A stretch of 64,000 bases of DNA from Acinetobacter gerneri DSM 14967 = CIP 107464 = MTCC 9824. Lineage in GTDB: Bacteria > Pseudomonadota > Gammaproteobacteria > Pseudomonadales > Moraxellaceae. Within the stretch, counting starts at the first letter, position 1, and the number at the start of each line of letters is the position of its first letter. The notes under the pieces are model-generated. The model saw nothing but the letters and a program-made list of their open reading frames with translations. It had not been told where the DNA came from and searched no databases. The stretch covers positions 171,361-235,360 of the forward strand of contig NZ_KB849539.1 of the NCBI RefSeq assembly GCF_000368565.1, written 5' to 3'. Shown one piece after another: positions 54,901-64,000 of the stretch. Position numbers and translations under genes: made by a program.

Positions 54901-57900
54901 CAGATCAGATCACGATAAATGCAGATCGTTTGAGTCATCAAAAAGGACAAATGATTCAAAGTGGTCAAACGAGTCCATTAAGTTTAACGATCAAACAAGA
55001 TTTAAATAATCAACAAGGTATCATCGCAGGACAAAATGGTTTAAATATCAGTGCGGATTCAGCCAATAACCAAGCAGGACAATTACTTTCAGGGATTGGT
55101 GATTTAAGTCTAAATGTTCAAAATGCACTGGACAATCGTCAAGCTGGACAGATTGTGAGTGGTGCAAATTCTAGCTTACAAGTGGGTTCGCTGAGTAATA
55201 GTGAAAAAGGCCAGATCAGTGCACAAAATGCATTAACAATACAAAGTCTAGGATTGATCGACAATCAAATGGGTCAAATCGTTGCCAATCAAAACGTATT
55301 GATTCAATCAGAAGGATTGGATAATGCTTCAGGACAAATTGGCACCAGCCAAGGCAAATTAGAGATTGATACAGGTTCGGCAGAACTTAAAAATGATTCA
55401 GGTACGATTCAAGCTGAAAAAACTTTGACCATTGATGCAAATCGTATCAGCAACCAATCAGGTCTGATCAATAGCCAAGATTCACTCAAGCTTAGCAGCC
55501 AAAAAGATATTGATAATACAGCTGGACAAATCATTTCCAATCAAAATGTTAGCCTACAAAGCCAAGGTTTGAAAAATGATGCAGGGCAAATCGGCTCAGT
55601 TCATGGCGACGTTGTTCTAGATGCAGGCACAGCAGATTTAAGTAACCAATCTGGAAAAATCCAATCCTCTCAGGATTTAACATTAAAAGCCCAAAATATC
55701 CAAAACCAATCTGGCTTAATTTCTGCTCAAAACCATTTGGATTTACATACTCAAAATTTAGAGAATCAAAAAGGTCAAATTCAAAGTGGTGATGCGATTG
55801 ATATTGCAGGACAGCACTTAAATAACCAAGGCGGTTCAATTCTAACCAATTCATCTTTAACATTAAATATTGATGGATTACTGGATAATAGCCAAGCAGG
55901 TACTTTATCGAGTGGATTATCTGCGGATATCAAAGCAGGATCATTAGATAATAGTGGCAAAGGTCAGATTAATGCGCAAGACAGCCTAAATATTACATCT
56001 AAGCAATCGTTGAATAACCAGACTGGTAACATTGTAGCAAATAATCATGTCTCAATTTCTAGCCAAGGTTTAGATAATACTCAAGGACAAATTGGTAGTG
56101 TTAAAGGTCAGCTTGACTTAGATGTTGGACAAGGTGAATTCAAAAATATTTCAGGTTCATTGCAAGCAGGCAGCCATTTAAATTTCAACAGCAATGGTCT
56201 AAATAATGATGCAGGTCAGATCATTGCATTAGGTGATAGTTATATCAACAGTACAGGTGATCTAAGTAACAAGTCTGGACAAATACTTGCGAATGGCACA
56301 GCGAATATCAGCAGTCAAAACCTGAATAACCAAGCGGGTCAAATTCAATCAGGTGAGAAATCAAATCTGACTTTAACCATAAATGACAAGTTGGATAATA
56401 GTCAAAAAGGACAAATTCATAGTGGGAATGACTTAAATATCCAAAGTCAGCAGTTGGATAATAGCCAACAAGGACAAATTTCTGCACAAAATGCATTAGA
56501 GATAAAAAATGCAGGACAGCTGAGTAATCAATCGGGTCAAATCCTTGCGAATGAAAGCGTTCATATTCAAAGCCAAGGTTTAAACAATACTCAAGGGCAG
56601 ATTGCCAGTATCCAAAGTAATGTTGATGTAGATGCAGGTAATGCGGCGTTGTCGAATCAATCTGGATTATTACAAGCTAAAACAGATTTAATCGCCAAAG
56701 CTGGAAATATTGATAACAGTGCTGGACAAATCAGCGGTCAAGGTAAAGTTGATTTAAATAGCCAGCAAGCCATCAATAACCAAAAGGGTGTGATTGCAGG
56801 TGATGAAAGTATCAACGTTTCTAGTCAGGGGTTAAATAACAACCAAGGGCAGATTGGAACACAGGGTAACTTAACGGTTAATGCAGGAACTCAAATATTA
56901 CAAAATCAAACTGGAGTTATCCAGTCAGGGCAAGACATCCAGATTAATGCAGGCAATTTAGATAACACAGCTTCTGGACAAATCAGTGCGCAGGGGGCTT
57001 TAAATGCAGCCATTGATGCGGAGATTAATAATACCACGGGTCTTATTGCAGCCAACCAGAACGTCTCATTAAATAGCCAAGGCTTAAACAATACCGAAGG
57101 GAAGATTGGGAGTGTCAATGGTGATTTGCTTGTCAATACAGGGAGTAGGGAGCTCAATAACCAATCGGGATCTCTACAGTCCTCTCACTTGGTCAATATC
57201 AAAGCCAATGGAATAAACAACCAATCGGGTCAAATTGTTGGATTAAAAGAAGTCGGCCTTGACAGCCAAGCACAACAATTGAGTAACCAACAAGGTGTGA
57301 TCAGCTCAGATCAGATTGATATTTCATCTGGTCAGCTTAATAACGATCAAGGGTTAATCCAAGCCAATTATGGAATAAATATTGATACACATCATCAAGA
57401 TTTGATCAATACCCAGAGTGGAAAACAAGGCGGTATTTTAAGTCAGGGGAATGTGACATTAAACAATGTTGCAAGATTGGATAATACACAAGGCTACATC
57501 GCAAGTGGAAATGTCTTGGCTATCAATGCGAATCAAATCCAAAATAAATCAGGATTGGTGACCGCCGCTGAAAATGTCAAAATACAGGGCATAGGACAAA
57601 ATCAAGTCCTCAATAACCAATCTGGGCAAATCAGCTCGATGGGCAATATGCAGTTGAATATTGACCAAATCAATAATCAGGGCAAACAGAATACCACAGA
57701 TGCCAATAGCCAAATTATTGCCAGCAAAACATTAACCATTCAGACCAAGCAGTTAGATAATCAAAATAGCCAGAGCAATGATGCCGAAGTACAAGGGATC
57801 AATGCGGGTAATTTGGATCTAACAGCCAACATCGTCAATAACCAAGCAGGTGAGATCCGTAGCAGTCAAGATGCTCATCTAAATATAAGCACTCAGTTCA

Positions 57901-58691
57901 ACAACCAAGCAGGTCAGGTGAGTGCCGTAAGTGCTTTAAATATCAAAGGTGATTCACTCAATATAGACAATGCACAAGGGCAAATGCTGGCGGGTGAAAA
58001 TTTAAACCTTACTGCACAAAGTCTTACAGGCAATGGCAAAGTTTTAAGCTTGGGTGATGCCAAAATTGAGCTTAAACAAGGATATCAACTTGCTGCGGGT
58101 GGACAGATACAAGCCAATCATAATTTAAGTCTAAGTACAGAGGAAGATATCGAGAATGATGGCAAAATTACAGCTAGTAATACATTATCACTGACAGCAA
58201 AAAATATAAATAATAGTCTCGATGCAAGTATTGAAAGTCATGATACAAATCTCACAGCAAGTCAGCAAATTAATAATACTGGTTTGATCAATGGGGATTA
58301 CACCACCTTAAAAGCAGACACAATCAATAACCAAGGCACAGGTCGTATTTATGGTACTGATTTAGCTATTGAAGCAAATACTCTCAACAATTTGCCAGAT
58401 ACGAGTGGAAAAGCACCGATCATTGCATCACGTGGTGATATGAATCTCGGTGTGAAAACGCTCAATAATCTAGCGAATACGACCGATTATACAAGTCAAG
58501 CACAGATCTTTAGTGCAGGTGGTTTATATCTGGGTGGTGCATTGGATGAAAATCGCAAAGCCATTGGTCAAGCAGATGTAATTAATAATGAAAGTGCGAC
58601 GATTGAATCACTAGGTGATATGCAATTGTCGGCAAAACAGATTAATAATATTCGCAGATTCAAATCCCAAGTGCAACACACTTGTAGTTAG
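51969..58691 (+). pseudogene. Filamentous haemagglutinin/CdiA-like TpsA, 5' part, cut by IS30
   Basis: The 5' fragment encodes 2228 residues of the exoprotein plus 12 from the IS before a stop at 58689. An extended signal peptide (ESPR, MNKNRYRVIFSQARGVFIAV and on) precedes a hydrophobic stretch ending SLPLNSIA. The TPS secretion domain follows (about residues 79-330) with NPSGLVCDGCGVINADRF. A proline/threonine/glycine linker (about 455-505) comes next, and then haemagglutinin-type beta-helix repeats rich in NNQSGQ, NNTQGQIG and SSQGLNN. The missing 3' part lies beyond the IS. Whether it carries a CDI toxin domain cannot be seen. Confidence 0.92.
53470..58400 (+). repeat. Degenerate coding repeats of haemagglutinin
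   Basis: About 4.9 kb is built from variants of roughly 60-bp units encoding 20-residue beta-helix repeats. Recurrent DNA phrases are AATAACCAAT(C/T)(A/T)GG, AGCCAAGG(T/C)TTA and GGACAAATT. The units are imperfect and coding, so this is neither a CRISPR array nor a non-coding satellite. They offer many sites for internal recombination. Confidence 0.8.
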
Positions 58692-59726
58692 TTGAAAAAG
58701 TTAGGTGTATTCATAGAATCATTAGACTTTTTCAACTCGCAATTGGAAAGCACACAATGAAGAAATACACCCAACTTTCTCAAGATGAAAGATACGAAAT
58801 TTATGCTACTTTGAAAAGTAAAAGTTCAATCGCTAGCCTTGCTCGGGAGTTAGGGCGTTCACGATCAACCATCTACCGTGAGTTAAAAAGAAATACTGGG
58901 CAACGTGGATATAGAGCTCAACAGGCAGCGAAATTTGCAAGTCAAAGACGGTACCATCCTTCATCATCCATGACAGCATTTGCCTTCGCTTATATTGATT
59001 ACTTAATTGGCTTAGACTGGTCACCAGAACAAATTTCAGGTGCTTTAACACAACGCGGTTGGCTGGATGTACCTTCACATGAGTGGATTTACCAGCACAT
59101 TTATCAAGATAAATCACAAGGAGGTAACCTCCATCTACACTTAAGGCATCAGAAGAAATATCGAAAACGAGGTTACAAAAACACGGATCGTAGAGGGCAA
59201 ATCATTGATAAAACAAGTATTCATTGCCGAGACCAGGTCATTGATCAGCGACAACGTTTAGGAGATTTCGAAGGTGATACGGTGATTGGTAAACATCATA
59301 AAGGAGCTTTATTAACCCTCGTTGATCGAAAGAGCCTGTACGTACATATTGTTCATTTAGGGTCAACGAGAGCATCCTCTAAAACGATTACTTGTGCATT
59401 AGATCGTTTACGAATGAGCCATGCTTATAGTGTAACATTTGATAATGGAAAGGAATTTGCCGAACACAAAAGAATTACTGATGTCGGCATAGATACTTAT
59501 TTTGCTGATCCTTACAAGTCTATTCAGCGAGCTAGAAATGAAAATACGAATGGTTTAATCCGGCAATATCTGCCAAAATCATCATCGTTTGATGACGTGT
59601 CAAACGATGAAATAGAGCAGATAGAATTTTCACTCAACCATCGTCCTAGAAAAACACTAGGCTGGTATACGCCAAGTGAAGTTATGGCTGGTTTTTATAC
59701 TGTTGCACTTGCTGCTTGAATCCGCC
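58653..59726 (+). mobile_element. IS30-family element, ISAba125-like (copy 2)
   Basis: A 1074-bp element, in opposite orientation to the copy at 28440. Left end CGCAGATTCAAATCCCAAG, right end the complement of GGCGGATTCAAGCAGCAAG. Target duplication ATT at 58650-58652 and 59727-59729. Removing the element and one ATT restores the haemagglutinin frame. Confidence 0.95.
58757..59719 (+). CDS. IS30-family transposase
   Basis: The same 320-aa protein as in the copy at 28447: helix-turn-helix at the N-terminus, then the DDE catalytic core with FEGDTVIG, TFDNGKEF and ARNENTNGLIRQ. Complete frame. Both copies look unchanged, so they are recent arrivals. Confidence 0.95.
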   Translation: MKKYTQLSQDERYEIYATLKSKSSIASLARELGRSRSTIYRELKRNTGQRGYRAQQAAKFASQRRYHPSSSMTAFAFAYIDYLIGLDWSPEQISGALTQRGWLDVPSHEWIYQHIYQDKSQGGNLHLHLRHQKKYRKRGYKNTDRRGQIIDKTSIHCRDQVIDQRQRLGDFEGDTVIGKHHKGALLTLVDRKSLYVHIVHLGSTRASSKTITCALDRLRMSHAYSVTFDNGKEFAEHKRITDVGIDTYFADPYKSIQRARNENTNGLIRQYLPKSSSFDDVSNDEIEQIEFSLNHRPRKTLGWYTPSEVMAGFYTVALAA

Positions 59727-62700
59727 ATTAATAAAAACTTTAGTACCGAAGATGTAAAAATTAATGAGGGATTTGATCTGTTTGCTGGGTATGATGGTGG
59801 TTGGCATAATGTAGATGGGACTGTCATTAGCCTTGAAAATGCGGCCAATAGATTTACGAATTATAGATATAATGATTGGACGGAACAGACTCAGGTCGTA
59901 AATTCTGCACCTGCAAAAATTACAGCAGGCGGGAATATGGATCTTTCAGGTGCATATGTTTTTAACGATAAAAGCCAGATAATAGCAGGTGGAGAACTTA
60001 AAAATGTGGGTGGTTCGATCAACTCACCAAAAGTTGAGGGAACTGAAAAATATTTTGCAGAAGGATCTCGCGTACTTTACGAGATAAGGAGTGGAAAGGA
60101 TAAAAAGACTTGGGAAGATTTTACTTATTCAAAAGAAAAGCCAATCGACCTAAATATTAGTCAAGTCATTGATCATCAGAAAATTAATCAGGAAAATAAA
60201 TCGATTAATGATGTATCGAACGATCAAAGTCAAGAAACAGTATCGAATGGCAAAAATGCTAATTCTGATATTAAAAATGTTGATCAAAAAGACAATACAA
60301 CCCGAGTAGATCAAACAGGATCATCACAAAATAAAGATTTAAATATCCAAGATCAAGGCTCAGTACAGACAGATCTTAATAACACAAATAACAACCATAA
60401 TGTTGATCAAATTAATGCTCAAAATAATTCAACCAGTGTAATTGATGCTGAACACAAAATTGGACAAAGTGCTGAACAAATTCAAGCAGGTACAAAACAA
60501 GATCAAACAGCAGCACCTGATCAGGCTGGTTCTGGTGAAGCATTTGAAATTCGAACGATTAATGGTCAACAAGTCAAAGTTCCAAACAATGCACTTTACC
60601 GTGTTAGTGCAGATAAAAAAGCAGGCTATCTTATAGAAACTGACCCTGCGTTTACCAATTATAAAAAATGGTTGTCATCAGACTATATGTTGGATGCATT
60701 AGGACTTGATCCAGCTTTACAACAAAAGCGTATTGGTGATGGCTTCTATGAACAGCGTATGGTGCAAGATCAGGTTGCCAATTTGACAGGTTATCGCTTT
60801 CTAGAAGGCTATGCTTCTGATGAAGAACAATATAAAGCCTTGATGAATAATGGTGTGACTTATGGAAAACTATATGGGTTGCAGCCAGGTATTGCACTTA
60901 CAGCAGCTCAAATCGCTCAATTGACCAGTGATATCGTATGGTTGGTTGAAAAGAATGTCACTTTAGCAGATGGAACAGTGACCAAAGCGCTTGTGCCACA
61001 AGTTTATGTTAAAGCCCGCGTGGGAGATTTAAAAGGTGATGGCTCATTACTAACTGGGAATAGTGTTAATTTTAGTCTAAATGGTGATTTATTAAATGGT
61101 GCAACGATTGCAGGACGTAATGCAGTACAAATTACAGCAGACAATGTCACCAATTTAAGTGGTCGAATTCAAGGCAATACTGTTGCAATCACCACCAAAA
61201 ATGATTTAAACAATATTGGTGGTCAAATAAGTGCCAACGAAGAAATGGCACTCAAAGTTGGTGGTAATTTAAATATTTCTACGACAACCATAACCTCTGA
61301 TTCACAACATGGAAATGCTAGCTCAAGCACAACAGGTATTGGCCGTATTGCAGGTCTATATGTTGGAAATGGCTCAAATACGATTATTGATCCAAATAAA
61401 GTAACTTTAGCGATAGATGTTGCAGGAAATAGTGTACTCAAAGGTGCAGAAATTGGAAATCTCAATGGTGCAACTGTTCTAAATACAGTTGGTCATGTTG
61501 ATATTGGTACTGTACAGATTGGTCAAAGCGATAAGCGACCAATAACAGGAAAAAGTGGTTTTAGTTTTGAAACTAAACAGGATGTAGGAAGTCAGATTTC
61601 GAGTGTTGGCTCAGTGATTGTCGCAGGGCAAAATATAACAGGTACAGCGGTAAACCTTTCTAGTCAACAAGGTAACGTTGAATTACTAGCACAAAAAGAT
61701 ATTACACTTGAAAATGGTTTAAATGAACGTAGTGTTTACAGTAAGGACACAACAACAGGGTCTTTGGGGAGTAAGACGCTATCTACATTTACTGAAAATC
61801 AATCTACTTCCATTGCTAATCAAATTAATGCAGGTCAGAATGTTATTTTAAATAGCCAACAAGGAGATGTTACTGCTACACATCTACAAGCTCAAGCTGG
61901 AAATAATATTCAAATCCATGCGGATAATGGTAACGTAAATTTACTTTCGACCATTGATGAAACAAGTGTAAGTAGTACATCAAATAAAAAGAACTTTGCA
62001 ACATTTAAAAATCAACAGCAAGGCTATATTGATCAGGAAGTCGCTCAAACTCAACTTATAGCGGGTAATTCTGTAGATATTAATGCCGGAAAAAATATAG
62101 AACTTCAAGCGAATGACGTCCAAGCTGGGCAAAGTATATATGTTGGTAATACATTGATGCAGCGCCAAGCGGATGGAACACTGAAATCTGTTGATGGTTC
62201 GATCATGCCTGAAAATGTGACATTGAGTACGCTTGAAACACATGATCAACAATGGGATGAAACACAAAAAGGTTATCGAGGAGTTGTTAAAGATATTGTT
62301 AAGGTGGCAGCTGTTGGGTTGGCGGGTATAGAAGCTTTAGCTCCTGGATTAAAGGCACCAAAAGTTACTATTAGTGAATCATCTAGCCAGCGTACTGAAG
62401 AAATTAATCAAACAGGGTCAAATCTAAAAGCAGACAATGTATTTATTGGTTCAGCAGGTCAAACGACGCTCACTAGTAGTGATATCAATGCAAAAAACAC
62501 AACTTTGTCGGGACAAACAGTCATATTAAATGCTGCCGAAGAACAGCATATTCGTGTGGAGTCGAAAAGTAAGGAAACGGTTCAAGGTCTAGGCGCAAAA
62601 CTGAATAATGACAGTATTCGTTTAGGTGGTTTTGTCAATGAACAGAGTTCCCAAAGTAATAAAACGACTGAAATAATGCATAAGGCTGGCAATATCAATA

Positions 62701-64000
62701 CTGAAAATCTAATGATTCAAGGCGACAATGGCGTTGATATTTTAGGACAAAATATAAAGGCAACAGCAGATACAACCATTGATCATGGTCGTGGAAACCT
62801 TAACATTGCTGGGTATGAAGATAAAACGATAACAGAAGATCAAACCCATAAGACGACGATTAGTACCGAGGTGGGTGTAAGAAATGCTTATGTAGATGCA
62901 GTATTAGCCGTTGGTGCTGTGGGTGATGCAGCCAAAGCAGTGAGCCAAGCTAAGGATAATTATAGTCAGGCGCAGCGAGATTATGCGGCTGGTAAAATTA
63001 CAAAAGAAGCATTGGAAGATAGTAAAGCCAATGTTGCGATGGCTATTACTAATTTGACAAGTGCCCAAATTGCTGTAGGAGCAGCAGCTGCAAATGCAGC
63101 AGCCAACTCAGCAACTTATGGATTTACCATTGGTGCAAATGGACAACGAGTTGAAAATACTGAAACAAGTACTACTGAAACCAGTAAATGGTTGGGCAGC
63201 AATCTCGATTTAAATAATGTCAAATTGAAATCCGAAGGGCAGGACATCAATATTCAAGGTAGCCGTTTAACAGCGACTGGAACAACCACGTTTGATGGAA
63301 CTAAAGATCTCAATGTTACGGCAGGTACAGAACGTACAAAACAAGATACGGGCAGTAAAACCAACACTCAAAGTGTCAGCTATACCTCTGGTGGAGGTGG
63401 AAGTATTTCTATTGGTAAACAGAATAGTCAATCACACAGTGAAAGTCTGACCCATGTCAATAGTGATGTTGAGCTGAATAAAGTTTCGGGTGCTATGGAT
63501 AAATTGAATATCCAAGGTGGTACCGTTTCTATCGCTGATCGTGGCGATCTTAAAGTGAATGAAATCCATGTAGAAAGCTTACAAGATACAGCATCAAGTA
63601 GCAGCAGTAGTAAAGGTGGTTCAATAGGTGCAGGCTTTGGAACAACTGGTGGATTAAGCAATGTCACAGCTGGTTATAACCAAAGCAACGGCAAAAGTGA
63701 TAGTGCATGGGTGAATGAGACAAGTACGCTTATCATCGGAAATGCTCAAAATGATGCTGATTTGGATGCAATGGGGGTTAAAAAAGTAAGTAATATTGGT
63801 GGTGTGATTGCTAATGCGAGCAAAAATGAAGATGGAACACTAACCGATCATGGCAAGCTGAACTATACAGGTACATTAGACCTGCAAGATATTCAAGATC
63901 ATCGTTCTGAAAGTAATCGAGGTTTTAATATCTTAACCAATATTGGTACGCCAATAAAAGGTCAGGATGAAAATAGTAGTAAATTCCCAAGCGGAAGTAC
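59727..64000 (+). pseudogene. TpsA/CdiA-like gene, 3' part, runs off window
   Basis: From the restored ATT the original frame stays open to the last base of the window: 1424 codons, with no stop found by reading. It starts INKNFSTEDVKINEGFDLFA and includes ETDPAFTNYKKWLSSDYMLD, the conserved haemagglutinin segment with LTGYRFLEGY. Further repeats (VILNAAEEQH, DINIQGSRLT) follow. There is no signal or TPS domain in this part, so even if translated it could not be exported by the partner. The toxin or C-terminal end is outside. Confidence 0.88.

Noticed and set aside
53470..58400. Regularly spaced repeats that could suggest a CRISPR array
   Set aside because: The units are imperfect, in frame and encode haemagglutinin beta-helix repeats; no constant repeat with unique spacers.
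60442..60636. 64-aa + frame within the 3' haemagglutinin part
   Set aside because: It overlaps the long open haemagglutinin frame, which has strong family similarity.

Overview
The window looks like Acinetobacter chromosome. The supporting signs are a low G+C, AT-rich composition, two identical IS30 elements that resemble ISAba125, an IS903-like IS5 element, and typical Acinetobacter neighbourhoods (the arsenic cluster ending in arsH-trxB-arsO, a riboswitch-controlled crcB-DUF190-ppa operon, DUF2938/DUF2798 next to a LysR gene). No rRNA gene and no convincing tRNA gene was seen. Species is not claimed.

Positions 1-12428 form an accessory region of integrative-element or plasmid type. It holds an inovirus Gp2-like protein with two possible diverged relatives around an AlpA-type regulator. 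Next comes a strongly folded non-coding stretch (4240-4460) ending at a ribosome site and a mini-ORF. An uncharacterised operon of lipoproteins, membrane-anchored proteins and a DnaJ-domain protein follows. The region closes with a DUF932 / YqaJ nuclease / Gp3-like recombination module in which each gene is separated by its own terminator.

Positions 12696-27705 are an inorganic stress block. It contains a SulP transporter, a broken EamA exporter gene, a fluoride operon under a fluoride riboswitch, and an arsenic operon (arsC, arsR, LMW-type arsC, ACR3 pump, arsH, trxB, arsO-like). It also contains a persulfide/sulfur operon behind a SqrR/BigR-type two-cysteine sensor, and an XRE regulator that appears to share operators with a NifX-like gene.

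Positions 27946-40238 hold two divergent DUF2946 genes split by the first IS30 copy, a cyanide-insensitive-type cytochrome bd operon, and a DsbA-like protein. A reverse-strand catabolic-looking cluster follows: MFS, two flavin amine oxidases, a zinc alcohol dehydrogenase, a double cupin, DUF2938, and a DUF2798 gene stopped by an amber codon.

Positions 40342-49914 carry a LysR regulator, an IS5-family element without target duplication, and a complete type II CBASS anti-phage operon. The CBASS genes are the HNH-SAVED effector Cap5, a DEDDh exonuclease, a CD-NTase ending in glycine, the E1-E2 protein Cap2 and the JAMM peptidase Cap3. A P4-type integrase lies next to it. Positions 50158-64000 hold a two-partner secretion pair: an intact TpsB/CdiB-like transporter and a giant filamentous-haemagglutinin (CdiA-like) gene. 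The second IS30 copy cuts the giant gene in two, and its 3' end lies beyond the window.
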